64,000 nt of DNA from Abyssisolibacter fermentans. GTDB lineage: Bacteria; Bacillota; Clostridia; Tissierellales; MCWD3. Below are positions 38,061 to 48,745 of the stretch, piece after piece. The stretch is from positions 1 through 64,000 of the forward strand of contig NZ_LOHE01000079.1 in NCBI RefSeq assembly GCF_001559865.1, written 5' to 3'. The position numbers were made by a program, and so were the translations under genes. How positions within the stretch are numbered: the first letter of the stretch is position 1; each line of letters begins with the position of its first letter. Under the pieces are notes generated by a model. That model had not been told where the DNA came from. It saw nothing but the letters and a program-made list of their open reading frames with translations, and did no database searches.

Positions 38061-38753
38061 TCATCTCAAAACTCTATTACCTTTTGGACAGTTAGATACA
38101 CAAACACCGCAAACAGACCCTCTTCCAATGTCCTTGTAATGTACACTCATATGATTACTACATGCAACAACATCCACAAGCTTTTCTCTTTCTATGCCTG
38201 GTTTCCACAGATTACCTTTTAAAGCCAGTGCTGGACATTTTGAAACACATATATTACAATCACCACATTTGGAGTTTACTATAGGTTTATCATATTCTAA
38301 TGTCATATTTGTTAAAATTGTTCCTAATCTAACACGAGGACCGTATTCATCTGTTATAAGACATGCATTTTTACCTATCCAACCTAAACCAGCTCTAACT
38401 GCTGCTGTTCTATGTTGAAAAAGACCTCTATATGCATCCTTGTCTGTTTTTATTGTTTGTGAAGCTGGTATAGCTAAAGCATAATAACCTTCATTTTGTA
38501 TCATATTACTTAAAGCTAATGTAATTTGATCAATTAAAAAATTAATAGCTCTGTAATGATGAAAATATGTTTTAGTAGGTATATCATTTATTTGATTTAT
38601 TATTGCATCTGATAATCTTACTGCTATAGAAATGCCAGTAGAAAATTGCTTTAAATCATCAAATAAGAAACCTTCTAAATTTGCTACTCCAATCTTTGCA
38701 ACACCCATATCATAAGCTTTTTCATATAATTTTTCTTTCATTTTATTATTCAC
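38061..38753 (-). CDS. Epoxyqueuosine reductase-like double [4Fe-4S] protein
   Basis: The 230-residue protein has the QueG-like core (FQHRTAAVRAGLGWIGKNAC) and two C-terminal cluster motifs, CGDCNICVSKCP and CGVCVSNCPKGN. It is shorter than true QueG (about 300-380 residues), so it is more likely a member of the broad QueG-related Fe-S family of anaerobes, which often act with cobalamin. The reaction is unknown. GTG start after AAGGGTGG. It is a single gene. Confidence 0.7.
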   Translation of the reverse strand: MNNKMKEKLYEKAYDMGVAKIGVANLEGFLFDDLKQFSTGISIAVRLSDAIINQINDIPTKTYFHHYRAINFLIDQITLALSNMIQNEGYYALAIPASQTIKTDKDAYRGLFQHRTAAVRAGLGWIGKNACLITDEYGPRVRLGTILTNMTLEYDKPIVNSKCGDCNICVSKCPALALKGNLWKPGIEREKLVDVVACSNHMSVHYKDIGRGSVCGVCVSNCPKGNRVLR

Positions 38754-39051
38754 AAAACCACCCTTATATACATCTTTCTAAATTCAAAAAAATTTTTGAA
38801 ATTTGATTGATTTTTATTTACTATATAATTTTATAATTCATTTGAATATTTGTAAACAGATTTAATCATTTCTTAATAAAGAATATTTGTTCTGAATTTA
38901 AGATTATTACTATATATAATTAAATATTTTATGGTTAAAATAATAATGAAACATATTATTCATATAAACTAAATTTTAAGTTAAATGATAATTATATTTT
39001 CTATAAATTATCTATTTTAGATAAAATATAAAGTCAGGAGGATTCTAAAAA

Positions 39052-39252
39052 ATGTCTAGAAATAAAACTGTAGTTCCAGAAGCACGTCAAGCTTTAAATC
39101 AATTAAAACTTGAAATTGCTAATGAATTAGGTTTGTCTAATTATGATCAAATTGACAAAGGTACTTTAACATCTAGACAAAATGGCTATGTAGGTGGCTA
39201 TATGGTTAAAAATTTAATAGAAACTGCTGAAAATAATTTATCAAACAAGTAA
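39052..39252 (+). CDS. Alpha/beta-type small acid-soluble spore protein
   Basis: The 66-residue protein carries the SASP hallmarks: a GPR protease site region (LKLEIANELGL), and the DNA-binding block GTLTSRQNGYVGGYMVKNLI. Such proteins coat DNA in dormant spores and give UV resistance. CAGGAGG precedes the ATG and a strong terminator follows. It shows that the organism forms, or descended from, endospore formers. A forespore sigma-G promoter is expected upstream but could not be firmly identified. Confidence 0.95.
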   Translation: MSRNKTVVPEARQALNQLKLEIANELGLSNYDQIDKGTLTSRQNGYVGGYMVKNLIETAENNLSNK

Positions 39253-39279
39253 TAAATTTTATATAATTAATATATAATC

Positions 39280-39316
39280 AAAAAAGGAAAAGCTGTTTTT
39301 ATAGCTTTTCCTTTTT
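39280..39316 (+). terminator. Terminator of the SASP gene
   Basis: AAAAAAGGAAAAGCT pairs with AGCTTTTCCTTTTT over a short loop. Confidence 0.85.
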
Positions 39317-39432
39317 CCCATAAAAATCGTTATCTTTTTTATTATGAACCACTTTAATTACAAAAAGTCATATGCATATAATAGTTTTGTGTGTTATAAT
39401 TTACATATTACAAAAAGTGAGTAGGTGGTAAA

Positions 39433-39993
39433 GTGTTTGCTAAAAATTCAAAAGAATTAGCTCAACACAAATTAGTACTGTTATATATTATATATTCATC
39501 AGATTTCAATATAACAAATACTGAAATCACACAATTTGTACTTGAATCCAACTATATGAACTATTTTCTTGTACAGCAATACTTGAGCGAACTTATTTCT
39601 TCAAAATTTATTACTTTACTTGAAGAAAACAAAATTCAATATTATAAATTAACTGAATTAGGAGATAAAACTTTACAATATTTTAAAAACAATATCCCGC
39701 AAACTATTAAAGATGATATAAAAATAAAAATAGAAAAGAACAATTTGCAAAAAATAAAAGAAAAACAAATTACAAGTGATTATTTCAAAAAAAATGATTC
39801 TGAATATATTGTAAATTTAAAAGTCAAAGAAAATGATATTATAATTTTTAACATATCTTTAAACGTAGTTTCAAGTAAGCAGGCTAAACACATTTGTAAA
39901 AATTGGAAGAAGAATCCTGATTTTATTTATAAAAATATTATTAATCTATTGATTTCGGATTATAAAAATAATGATAAAGATATTACCATTTAA
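39433..39993 (+). CDS. DUF4364 family protein
   Basis: The 186-residue protein resembles the clostridial DUF4364 family. A winged-helix-like N-terminus (KLVLLYIIYSSDFNITNTEI, then YLSELISSKFITLLEENKIQ) suggests DNA binding, and the C-terminal half carries a predicted beta domain. It begins with GTG after TAGGTGG. It follows the SASP gene but has a terminator between. Role unknown; a regulator is plausible. Confidence 0.75.
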   Translation: MFAKNSKELAQHKLVLLYIIYSSDFNITNTEITQFVLESNYMNYFLVQQYLSELISSKFITLLEENKIQYYKLTELGDKTLQYFKNNIPQTIKDDIKIKIEKNNLQKIKEKQITSDYFKKNDSEYIVNLKVKENDIIIFNISLNVVSSKQAKHICKNWKKNPDFIYKNIINLLISDYKNNDKDITI

Positions 39994-40010
39994 TTATTCA
40001 AAGGTGTACT

Positions 40011-40076
40011 CGGAGTAAGCAATCTACATAAAATCTATGATTTTAGTTCTCTGTTTAATATCATAGATTTTAGTGC
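40011..40076 (+). repeat. Degenerate core repeat with palindrome
   Basis: GGAGTAAGCAATCTAC and AAATCTATGATTTTAGTTCT follow the dispersed core. The segment also forms an inverted repeat (AAAATCTATGAT and ATCATAGATTTT) between two convergent genes, so it could double as a terminator. Confidence 0.5.
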
Positions 40077-41012
40077 TTATATTATTAATAATCCATTTGG
40101 TTCCTTATCAACACTAAGTTTAGTCTCCATTGTCTCATTCTTATAATTAAATACAATAATTTGATTATTAAGTACATCACTTATATAGATACATTCTCCC
40201 ATATCAACTAAATTACATGGCATCCCACCTATATAATATTTTTTTATATAATCTACTTCTCCAAATTCAATTTTATATAAATAACCATCACTAACATTAG
40301 GAGTATATATGCAATTAATATCCGCTTTGTAAATAATATTATATATCATATTGTTTATTGATAATTTTTTTAATATTCTATTTTCAACTGTACTGTATAT
40401 AATCATATAACTGTTTAACATACCATTTGACATAGCAGCTATAATATACAATTTGTCTTTATACATATAGAAATGTAGCGGATTATATGGTAGTGATTTT
40501 CTCTTTATTGTATAATCATCTAAGTTGATTATATCCATACTATATCCATTACTATTTGCTACATAAAGATTATTATTATCTAAAATTAAGCCATGTGGTT
40601 TTTCTCCAACTGAGATATTTTCTATTAATTCAAAGGTTTTTTTATCAACTACTGAAACTGAATTTGAATCGCTGTTTGCTATAAATATTCTATCTTTAAA
40701 AATAGCTAGATGAGTTGGAAATTTCCCTACATATGCGTATGCTTCAATGATATACTTTTTTATATTAATCTTAAATATGCTATTATCATAAGAGTTGACT
40801 GTATAAATAATATCAGTTTCTTCTTCATCATTGTATAATTGATGAATGCCTATTTTTTCAACTCTATCTATCCCTTTCAGACATTTATTATTTTTAAGCA
40901 TTTGAAATATTGATTTAGTTTTTACATGATAACCATCTTCATCAAAGGATATAATAGATATAGAATCCCCTGCTGTATTTGCAACTAATAGTTTTCTTGT
41001 ATCCAAAATCAC
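40077..41012 (-). CDS. YncE-like beta-propeller protein
   Basis: Repeated blade motifs (YTVNSYDNSIFKINI, IANSDSNSVSVVDKKTFELI, VANSNGYSMDIINLDD, ISDVLNNQIIVFNY) define a YncE/YVTN-type propeller of about six or seven blades in about 311 residues. There is no signal peptide. Proteins like this serve as binding scaffolds; no active site is evident. I prefer the GTG at 41012 (GGGGTG spaced 6 nt) over one 9 bp upstream. It is single, between DUF4364 and a transglutaminase lipoprotein gene. Confidence 0.75.
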   Translation of the reverse strand: MILDTRKLLVANTAGDSISIISFDEDGYHVKTKSIFQMLKNNKCLKGIDRVEKIGIHQLYNDEEETDIIYTVNSYDNSIFKINIKKYIIEAYAYVGKFPTHLAIFKDRIFIANSDSNSVSVVDKKTFELIENISVGEKPHGLILDNNNLYVANSNGYSMDIINLDDYTIKRKSLPYNPLHFYMYKDKLYIIAAMSNGMLNSYMIIYSTVENRILKKLSINNMIYNIIYKADINCIYTPNVSDGYLYKIEFGEVDYIKKYYIGGMPCNLVDMGECIYISDVLNNQIIVFNYKNETMETKLSVDKEPNGLLII

Positions 41013-41126
41013 ACAACTCACCCCATACAGCTCTTTTTGTCTATATAACAGTGTATGCTAAGTGAGTTATTTTGTGAAAATTAAATATATGTATTCTGGT
41101 TAAATTTATCAATAAAACCTATGAAT

Positions 41127-41180
41127 TAAAAAAAGCAATGGTTGTATTATAAAATTATAATACCAACCTTTGCTTTTTGC
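41127..41180 (-). terminator. Terminator of the transglutaminase lipoprotein gene
   Basis: Minus-strand AAAAAGCAAAGGTTGG and CCAACC-like arms form a long stem around an AT loop and run into TTTTTTT. Confidence 0.85.
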
Positions 41181-41210
41181 TTAATGATTATAAAATATTT
41201 AAAAGCATAA

Positions 41211-43559
41211 TTAATCAGTGTATTTAACACCCAATATATTAAACATTTTACCAAGTAGTACTTTTTCACTTGGTTTAGTTCCATATTCTTGATATGATTC
41301 ACCTAATAATTTAATAATAGTATCATCTGAAATATCAGGAATTATTTTTATGCAAAAATCTTGTCCATTCTTCAAATTCTTTTCTAACAATTCTTTAAGC
41401 TGAAGCTCAGATTCAGCAAAATTTCCATTCATCTTATAATAGTCCTTATCATCCTTATCACTCAAATATAAATCAAGCTCACTATCAATAACATATGTCT
41501 TACTTATAGCAAAATCTGTAGCGACAAGTCTATCACTTGCATTAAATACAGCATAAGGCATCGCTCCATCATTATCATTATTAGTAGCGTCTACATGATA
41601 CCAAGTATTATCTAATTTAACCTTATTCCATGCATGAGGAACAGAACCAAGTGTTCCTGATGCTACTACACATGGTACTCCAGCAGCATCACACAACAAT
41701 TTGTATGATTCAGCATAACTTTGACAAACACCAACACCATTTATTAATATTCCATAAGGATTAAAAGAGTCTGCATATTTAGCAGCTATTAAGCTTACAT
41801 CTGTACCATCTAAGTAAGCTTCTAATATTTCTTCATGATATTGACTATTATCTACAAGCCAGTCATGTAAAACCTGCTCTTTTTGTTCTATACTCATGTC
41901 CGGTTTAATAACCGAATTTACAACAAAAGCAACCTTATCTTGTATTGCTTTCTGCTTTTTAACCATTTCCTCTTTTGTAAACTCATATTCAACAAGCAGT
42001 CTTTTATTTACAAAATCAAACTTAACATTTTTTTCATCAAGTATTAATGGATATTGCGTACAAACCTTTCCTAGTACATCTCTAAGATAAATTGAATCAC
42101 CTGATTCCTTGTAAGCACTTAAATCTATTTCATTATTGTGGTTTAACATTCCTTCAGCTATTGCAATTTCCATAGTTTTCTGCACTTCATTTTCAGGCTC
42201 AGTAACAATTTGTGTTATATCACTTTGAGAATCACTATCTGGTATTTCTGCGTTTTCACTATTAGAAGGTGCATTTGGTATATCAATTACTTCATCAACA
42301 TCAGTAGTAACAGCATTAGAAACACCATTATCAACTTCATTAAATTCAGCTATTTCCTCTGCTGTAGGATGTTCGTGATATGGAATGTATTTTATATTAA
42401 ATGTTGTACCCAAAACTTTTCCATTGTAATACTCTGTTCCAAATTCATTTTCAACAACTGTATCAAAGTCCCAAATTACTGGAAAAGATTTAACTAACCA
42501 ATCATTATCCAAATATTTTTGCATTTGTACATCAACATTTCTTGGTAATTCTAATATTGAGTCAATATCATCATCTGTAAAAGACATTCCTATTTCAACT
42601 AATTTATTAGGTGCTATTTCCATGTAATCTACACCTTTAATAACATTGCTCAATCTAGACTCATCATTACCCTTAACAGCTACAACAGCATAGTCATATA
42701 CATCTGATAACAAAGTATTCATACTTGTTTCTCTATACTCTTCTTCAGTAAGAACAAATTCATTGGCTTTAGTCTTACTCAATTCCTTCATTTTGAATTG
42801 TCCACCATAATATACTTTATACTCCGTAGCTTCAGGTATTGAATCCCAATGTAGCGTTATATTACCTTCCTTATTAGGCTTTGCTGTCACAGTCGGAATA
42901 TCTATTTTAGAAGCTATAGTAAACATCATTCGTTTTGGCTTTTCTAATTGAGTTACTTTTGTAGCTAAAACATCATGATTAATCAATAAATAATATGTTT
43001 GTAACGACCCCCATGTCCTATTATTGTCTGACTCTATACCTTCTCTTGGATACATAGCCCAACTCTCTTTATCAGGTTTTATTGTAATAGTATTTGTTTT
43101 TTTATCATACTTAACAACTGCTAATAGTTTATTTTCACATTCTCTATCGGTATATACACCAAAACATTCTTCAATTAGAAAATCGTCAAATGGTTCATTT
43201 CCCAAATTAAGCTTTATATTAAACTGTTTATCCTCAGGCAAATTGTACATTGGTTCTACTATTTCAAACTTACTATTATTTGCATCATTATTTGCTTCAG
43301 CTAAATTAAATGTAGACACAGTTATTTCAAATTCTTCCTTAGCATCATTATCATTATTTACTTCAGATATGTTTGAGTTATTATCTTTTTCCGCTGCTTC
43401 TACTTCACTATTGCTATCTACTTCACTATTGCTATCTACTTCACTATTTACTTCACTATTGCTATTTACTTCGACATCCTGGCTAACAGTCTTGTCCGAA
43501 CAAGCTACCTGAGACAATAGCATTGAACTCATCAATAATAAAATAAAGAATTTTTTCAC
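41211..43559 (-). CDS. Transglutaminase-like lipoprotein with Fn3-like module
   Basis: A lipoprotein signal (LLSQVAC, Cys near 20) is followed by a low-complexity Ser/Asn/Glu/Val spacer (SEVDSNSEV repeats, about 28-60). A Fn3-like domain lies near 230-310 (PTVTAKPNKEGNITLHWDSI). The C-terminal transglutaminase-like domain (about 540-700) has the triad Cys in GVGVCQSYAESYK, His in VPHAWNKVKL and Asp in WYHVDAT. It is probably a surface protease or crosslinker. The GTG at 43559 is favoured by AAGG spacing. It stands alone. Confidence 0.8.
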   Translation of the reverse strand: MKKFFILLLMSSMLLSQVACSDKTVSQDVEVNSNSEVNSEVDSNSEVDSNSEVEAAEKDNNSNISEVNNDNDAKEEFEITVSTFNLAEANNDANNSKFEIVEPMYNLPEDKQFNIKLNLGNEPFDDFLIEECFGVYTDRECENKLLAVVKYDKKTNTITIKPDKESWAMYPREGIESDNNRTWGSLQTYYLLINHDVLATKVTQLEKPKRMMFTIASKIDIPTVTAKPNKEGNITLHWDSIPEATEYKVYYGGQFKMKELSKTKANEFVLTEEEYRETSMNTLLSDVYDYAVVAVKGNDESRLSNVIKGVDYMEIAPNKLVEIGMSFTDDDIDSILELPRNVDVQMQKYLDNDWLVKSFPVIWDFDTVVENEFGTEYYNGKVLGTTFNIKYIPYHEHPTAEEIAEFNEVDNGVSNAVTTDVDEVIDIPNAPSNSENAEIPDSDSQSDITQIVTEPENEVQKTMEIAIAEGMLNHNNEIDLSAYKESGDSIYLRDVLGKVCTQYPLILDEKNVKFDFVNKRLLVEYEFTKEEMVKKQKAIQDKVAFVVNSVIKPDMSIEQKEQVLHDWLVDNSQYHEEILEAYLDGTDVSLIAAKYADSFNPYGILINGVGVCQSYAESYKLLCDAAGVPCVVASGTLGSVPHAWNKVKLDNTWYHVDATNNDNDGAMPYAVFNASDRLVATDFAISKTYVIDSELDLYLSDKDDKDYYKMNGNFAESELQLKELLEKNLKNGQDFCIKIIPDISDDTIIKLLGESYQEYGTKPSEKVLLGKMFNILGVKYTD

Positions 43560-43657
43560 TTTAATCACCTTCCATTCTTTTTTTCACTAAATATTGTAGT
43601 ATGTAATTTCCAAAAACTATAAGATTATATGTACTTTATTTTTTATCTTAGATCATG

Positions 43658-43996
43658 TTAAAGTTGTTGGCATGTAAATATATTAATAAATGCTATCACC
43701 AATAGTATAATCCCCCAATACTCTACTTTAATAAAGAACAGTGTATGGGTTTTAGAAAATACAACTTGATTTCCAGTTTCTGGATCAATGTAAACTTTTC
43801 CTTTTGGTTTATTTAGTGCTCTTCCCATAAACCAACATATAACTCCAGAAAGTGCAAATGCAAGTACATCAGGTAAGCCATGTCCATCAGTATAATCATC
43901 AATACCTGTAATGGTATCAAATAAAAATCCCATTAACATAAAAGCTAAAACTAAAACAACTAAAACTAGAATTCCTCCTCTTGACCAAAAAATCAT
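43658..43996 (-). CDS. Hypothetical membrane protein
   Basis: The 112 residues have three hydrophobic helices (about 8-28, 42-58 and 90-107). Between the second and third is a basic loop (RALNKPKGKVYIDPETGNQV). I do not recognise the family. Of three possible starts, the ATG at 43996 best fits the AAGGAG site. Its neighbours are a lipoprotein gene downstream and folC upstream. Confidence 0.65.
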   Translation of the reverse strand: MIFWSRGGILVLVVLVLAFMLMGFLFDTITGIDDYTDGHGLPDVLAFALSGVICWFMGRALNKPKGKVYIDPETGNQVVFSKTHTLFFIKVEYWGIILLVIAFINIFTCQQL

Positions 43997-44166
43997 ATGC
44001 ATCACTCCTTAATAATTTTGCTTTTACAAAAACTTTTTAATGTCTTTAAAACAAAAATATAAATTAAAATTAAAATCATAATATGTCGACATTTTTTTCG
44101 TTATCTTTACAATTATACCATATTCCTAGGTAAAATGGTAGTTTTATGTAATATATAGTAAATCAA

Positions 44167-44210
44167 TAAAAAAACAAGGCGCTATTTTAAATTAAAGTCA
44201 GCTCCTTGTT
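44167..44210 (-). terminator. Terminator of the valS-folC region
   Basis: AACAAGGAGCT and AGCGCCTTGTT form the minus-strand stem, followed by TTTTTTT. It lies about 45 bp after folC. Confidence 0.75.
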
Positions 44211-44252
44211 CTATTCTATAAATAAGATATCTATAAATTCTTGTTTTAAGAA

Positions 44253-45554
44253 TTATTTATTATCTTTCACTATCCTCCTCACATCACCAATAATGTATAA
44301 AGACCCTGAAAAAATTATTAAATCATCCTCATTTGCAACTTCTAAAGCTTTTTTAACCGCTTTTTCTATATCTTTTTCTATGTGCGTTTCCTTATTATAT
44401 TTTATTATCTTATCTGCTAAATCTTCAGCCTTCATAGCTCTAGGTAATAGTGGAGCCTCTGTAACTACTATTTCATCTGCTAAAGGAACAAGTAAGTCAA
44501 TACATCCATCCACGTCTTTATCTTTAAGCATTCCAATACCTAAAACTAATCTTTTATCACTAAATAGATTAATAATAGTCTTTCTAAGCTCAATAGCTGC
44601 ATTTAAGTTATGTGCTCCATCTATAATAAAGTCAGGTTTTTCACTTATTTGTTCTAACCGCCCATTCCAGCTTGTATTATTTATTCCATTAATTATAGCT
44701 TCTTTTGATAGTTTTATTAATCCTTTTTGTCTGAGTGTCTCCATAACCATCACAGAGAGAGCAGCATTGTATATCTGGTGTTCGCCTAATAAATTTATGT
44801 GTAAATCAGCGTATTCAAATTCTTTTGTTTTAAAATCAAATTTACTGCCACATTTAGTACTCTCTATTATGTTGACATCTTCGCAGCTAAAATCAAAATA
44901 CTCTGCTTTTTTATTTTTTACTACCTCAACTATAGATTCTTTTGCTTCTGTTTCTTGAGGATAAGAAAATACCAACCCATCTTCTTTAATTATTCCTGCC
45001 TTTTCTCTAGCTATTTGTGATAGATTATCTCCTAAAATATCTACATGATCATATGAAATAGATGTTATAACAGAAGCTAATGTTTTATTTACAACATTAG
45101 TAGCATCAAATCTACCGCCTAAACCAACTTCTAGTACAACAAAATCTACATTTTCTTCTTCAAAATACTTAAATCCTATTGCAGTTACTATTTCAAATTC
45201 AGTAGGATGGTTATAGCCATGATTTAACATATATTCAACCTTTTCTTTGACTAGTTTAGTTATCTGGCAAAGTCTATGTTCCTGTATTTGATTATTATTT
45301 ATTCTAATTCTTTCTGTAAATGTTTCTAAATATGGCGAAGTAAAAAATCCTGCTCTATAACCTTCTTCTTTAAGAATATTCATTATATATGAAGCTGTTG
45401 AACCCTTTCCGTTTGTCCCTGCTATATGAATTATATCCAAACTATCTTGGGGATTTTCTAAAAGTTCTAATAACTTGCTAATATTATCCAATCCCAATTT
45501 ACTACCAAATTTTTTAGAGCCATGTATAAAATTTAAAGCATCTTCATAATTCAC
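44253..45554 (-). CDS. folC: Folylpolyglutamate synthase / dihydrofolate synthase
   Basis: The enzyme adds glutamate to folates (and in many bacteria to dihydropteroate) using ATP. The P-loop reads IAGTNGKGSTASY, and the Mur-ligase-like motifs VLEVGLGGRFDATN and IIDGAHN are present. The GTG at 45554 (MNYEDALNFI) matches the usual N-terminus and is preceded by AAGAGGTG; the frame is open 13 codons further. It lies downstream of valS, separated by that gene's terminator. Confidence 0.93.
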   Translation of the reverse strand: MNYEDALNFIHGSKKFGSKLGLDNISKLLELLENPQDSLDIIHIAGTNGKGSTASYIMNILKEEGYRAGFFTSPYLETFTERIRINNNQIQEHRLCQITKLVKEKVEYMLNHGYNHPTEFEIVTAIGFKYFEEENVDFVVLEVGLGGRFDATNVVNKTLASVITSISYDHVDILGDNLSQIAREKAGIIKEDGLVFSYPQETEAKESIVEVVKNKKAEYFDFSCEDVNIIESTKCGSKFDFKTKEFEYADLHINLLGEHQIYNAALSVMVMETLRQKGLIKLSKEAIINGINNTSWNGRLEQISEKPDFIIDGAHNLNAAIELRKTIINLFSDKRLVLGIGMLKDKDVDGCIDLLVPLADEIVVTEAPLLPRAMKAEDLADKIIKYNKETHIEKDIEKAVKKALEVANEDDLIIFSGSLYIIGDVRRIVKDNK

Positions 45555-45690
45555 AATATCACCTCTTAAATGTCTTATAATACTTTTTATCATAAAAAAA
45601 TCAATATTCTAAAAAACAAAATTCAAACTTGTCTTTTTAAAATCAAATTTTTTTACTTATTTTTTATTATAGCATCTAACTAAAAAATAT

Positions 45691-45728
45691 CATACAAAAA
45701 ATACTGGACAAGCCAGTATTTTTGTATG
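45691..45728 (-). terminator. Terminator of valS
   Basis: CATACAAAAA-ATACTGG is complementary to CCAGTATTTTTGTATG; the hairpin starts 5 bp past the valS stop on the minus strand. Confidence 0.85.
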
Positions 45729-45733
45729 ATTTA

Positions 45734-48385
45734 TTATTTATTTTTTATGCTCTCTAATCTTTCAAGCACTTTTTCCATCATAGTCTGATACTTAACTTGT
45801 TTTTCTTTTTCTTCCTCAACTACATGTGCAGGTGCTTTCTTTATGAACCCTTCATTTGAAAGCTTGCCTTTAACTCTCTTTAATTCGCCTTCTAATCTTT
45901 TCTTCTCTTTTTGCAATCTTTCTATTTCTTTTTCTATATCTACTAATTCATTCATTGGTAAGAAAATCTCACAATCTTCAACTACTGCTGACATAGCATC
46001 TTCATTAAACTCATCCTTGCTATTTAAAATACTAATATCAGAAGCTGCTGCCAAAGTCATAAAATATCTCTTACCATTTTCTAAAATTGCTTTCTTTGTT
46101 TCAGATTGTGTTATAAAAACTATGTTGCATTTTTTAGAAGGTATTACATTCATCTCCGCTCTTATATTTCTTATATTTTTTACTGCTTCCATAATGAATT
46201 CAAGAGTTTTTTCAGCCTCAGGGTAATCCATGTTTTCATCAAATTCTGGCCAAGTGCTAATCATTAAATCCTTATCATTGCCAGGAATATGCTGCCATAT
46301 CTCTTCTGTTATAAATGGCATAAATGGATGCAAGAGTTTTAATATATTTCTTAAAACTGATAATAACACATATTTAACTGTTTCTTTATCAGCTTCATCT
46401 TCACCATATAATCTTGGTTTAACAATTTCAATATACCAATCACAATACTCATTCCAGATAAAGTCATATACTTTCTGAGCTGCCATACCAAGTTCAAATT
46501 TATCTATGTTATCAGCTGATTCTTTAGCCACAGTATTAACTCTCGATAGTATCCACTTATCTTCAGCTTTTAAATCGTATTTCTTACCTTTAGCTGATTC
46601 TAATGTATAATCACCTAAATTCATCATAACAAATCTAGAAGCATTCCATAGTTTATTTGCAAAGTTTCTACTAGCTTCAACTCTTTCTATATAAAACCTC
46701 ATGTCATTACCTGGTGTATTACCAGTAATCAAAGAGAATCTTAATGCATCTGCACCATATTGCTCTATTATTTCTAATGGATCTATACCATTACCTAATG
46801 ATTTACTCATTTTTAGTCCTTGAGAATCTCTTACAAGTCCTGTAAACACAACATGTTCAAATGGTATATCTCCCATGTTTTCAAGTGATGAAAATACCAT
46901 TCTTGCAACCCAGAAGAAAATAATATCATAACCTGTTACTAATACATCTGTTGGGAAGAAATATTCAAGTTCTTTTGTATTATCAGGCCATCCTAATGTT
47001 GAAAATGCCCAAAGTGCTGACGAGAACCAAGTATCTAATGTATCTGAATCTTGATGTAAATTTGAACTTCCGCACTTAGAACAAGCTTCTGGCTTTTCTC
47101 GAGAAACAATTATCTCTCCACAGTCTTCACAGTAATAAACTGGTAATCTATGTCCCCACCATAACTGTCTTGAAATACACCAATCTCTTATATTCTCAAG
47201 CCAGTTAAGGTATATTTTATTAAATCTTTCAGGCACAAATTTTAGCTTACCATTCTTAACCACTTCTATTGCAGGTTCAATTAGAGGCTTCATTTTTACA
47301 AACCACTGCTTTGATAATGATGGTTCAACAGTAGCCCCGCATCTCTCACAATGTCCAACATTATGTCCATGATCTTCTATTTTAACTAAATAACCAGCTT
47401 CATCTAAATCTTTTACAATTTGCTTTCTCGCTTCATATCTATCTAAGCCAGCATATTTACCACCTTTTTCATTTATAGTAGCATCATCATTCATAATTTT
47501 TATTTGCTCTAAATCATGTCTTAAACCTATTTCAAAATCATTAGGATCATGAGCTGGAGTTATTTTAACAGCACCACTACCAAATTCCATTTCAACATAA
47601 TCATCTGCAACTATAGGTATCTCTTTGTTAACCAATGGAAGTATGAGCATTTTTCCTATAAGACGTTTATATCTATCATCATCTGGATGAACTGCTACTG
47701 CAACATCTCCAAGCATCGTTTCAGGTCTTGTAGTTGCAATAATAATACTTCCTTCTTCACCCTTAATAGGATAGCTTACATGCCATAACTTTCCGCCTTC
47801 TTCTTGATGCTCAACTTCAGCGTCTGATATAGCTGTTTTACAACTAGGACACCAGTTAATAATTCTATTACCTCTATAAATTAAACCTTTCTCATATAAT
47901 CTTATGAAAACTTCTTCAACAGCTTTACTTAAACCCTCATCTAGTGTGAATCTTTCTTTGGACCAGTCACATGAAATACCTAATTTTCTCAACTGTTTTT
48001 TGATATTTCCACCATACTCTTCAGTCCACTCCCATGCTTTTTCTAAAAACTTTTCTCTACCTAATTCTTCTTTAGTATTGCCTTCACTTTTTATCTTTGC
48101 TACTACCTTTGCTTCTGTAGATATAGAAGCATGATCTGTACCTGGCAGCCATAAAGCTTCAAAGCCTTGCATCCTTTTGTACCTAATCAAAACATCTTGT
48201 ATAGTATTATTTAATGCATGACCCATGTGTAGATTACCTGTAACATTTGGTGGCGGCATCATTATTGTAAATGGCTTTTTGTCTTTGTTTGGTTTTGCTT
48301 CAAAATTTCCTGAATTCATCCAATATGCATACAATCTATCTTCGAATTCTTTAGGATTATATTTTTTTGCTAAATCTTCTTTCAT
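45734..48385 (-). CDS. valS: Valyl-tRNA synthetase
   Basis: This class I synthetase charges tRNA-Val. The HIGH signature is [10 protein letters not shown] and the KMSKS signature is [10 protein letters not shown]. The editing domain (about 200-340) and C-terminal coiled coil (about 815-880, [18 protein letters not shown]) are present. The ATG at 48385 fits the AGGAGG site; other ATGs upstream are too close to it. It lies downstream of a T-box leader, with a small membrane protein gene and a MITE in between. Confidence 0.95.
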   Translation of the reverse strand: MKEDLAKKYNPKEFEDRLYAYWMNSGNFEAKPNKDKKPFTIMMPPPNVTGNLHMGHALNNTIQDVLIRYKRMQGFEALWLPGTDHASISTEAKVVAKIKSEGNTKEELGREKFLEKAWEWTEEYGGNIKKQLRKLGISCDWSKERFTLDEGLSKAVEEVFIRLYEKGLIYRGNRIINWCPSCKTAISDAEVEHQEEGGKLWHVSYPIKGEEGSIIIATTRPETMLGDVAVAVHPDDDRYKRLIGKMLILPLVNKEIPIVADDYVEMEFGSGAVKITPAHDPNDFEIGLRHDLEQIKIMNDDATINEKGGKYAGLDRYEARKQIVKDLDEAGYLVKIEDHGHNVGHCERCGATVEPSLSKQWFVKMKPLIEPAIEVVKNGKLKFVPERFNKIYLNWLENIRDWCISRQLWWGHRLPVYYCEDCGEIIVSREKPEACSKCGSSNLHQDSDTLDTWFSSALWAFSTLGWPDNTKELEYFFPTDVLVTGYDIIFFWVARMVFSSLENMGDIPFEHVVFTGLVRDSQGLKMSKSLGNGIDPLEIIEQYGADALRFSLITGNTPGNDMRFYIERVEASRNFANKLWNASRFVMMNLGDYTLESAKGKKYDLKAEDKWILSRVNTVAKESADNIDKFELGMAAQKVYDFIWNEYCDWYIEIVKPRLYGEDEADKETVKYVLLSVLRNILKLLHPFMPFITEEIWQHIPGNDKDLMISTWPEFDENMDYPEAEKTLEFIMEAVKNIRNIRAEMNVIPSKKCNIVFITQSETKKAILENGKRYFMTLAAASDISILNSKDEFNEDAMSAVVEDCEIFLPMNELVDIEKEIERLQKEKKRLEGELKRVKGKLSNEGFIKKAPAHVVEEEKEKQVKYQTMMEKVLERLESIKNK

Positions 48386-48471
48386 TTTCATCATCCTCCT
48401 CTTTATATAGAACAATATTATTTATCAATTTTTAGATGAGACTGTCTCAAATTTTTTTGAGTCGCCCCATT

Positions 48472-48734
48472 GGGTTGTTTCAAAATGAGTAAAATTCAAG
48501 GCATTGTTTATACTAATTGAAACTCAGACTCATTCTTCCTCTGAGTAAACGATTCACCCTAAATCAAAGATTTAGGTTCTCTGCTTATAGATATGAGCAT
48601 ACTAGATGTAGCTCACTACTCACTTCGTTCCTAGGAATAAGTGATTTACAATAAATCATAGATTTCTGTTCTCTACTCATGATTAGTCGTGAAATATTTC
48701 AATAACGCAGAATTTTGCCATTTTGAGACAACCC
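48472..48734. mobile_element. MITE-like element A carrying core repeats
   Basis: Terminal inverted repeats of about 25 bp (GGGTTGTTTCAAAATGAGTA at the left, complement of GGGTTGTCTCAAAATGGCAA at the right) bound 263 bp with no gene. Inside are two copies of the core repeat (48531-48590 and 48612-48680). It lies between the small membrane protein gene and valS. Confidence 0.7.
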
Positions 48735-48745
48735 TTGAGAATTTT

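Noticed and set aside
43390-43475. Short direct repeats that could resemble a CRISPR array
   Set aside because: They encode the SEVDSNSEV-type spacer of the lipoprotein in frame; there are no spacers of even length and no cas genes nearby.
43024-43512. Plus-strand Ser/Leu-rich 162-codon frame
   Set aside because: It is the complement of the low-complexity spacer of the transglutaminase lipoprotein, which produces long open frames by composition.
44206-44958. Plus-strand 250-codon open frame opposite folC
   Set aside because: It lies entirely over folC, which has clear catalytic motifs; the opposite frame has no recognisable domain or start signal.
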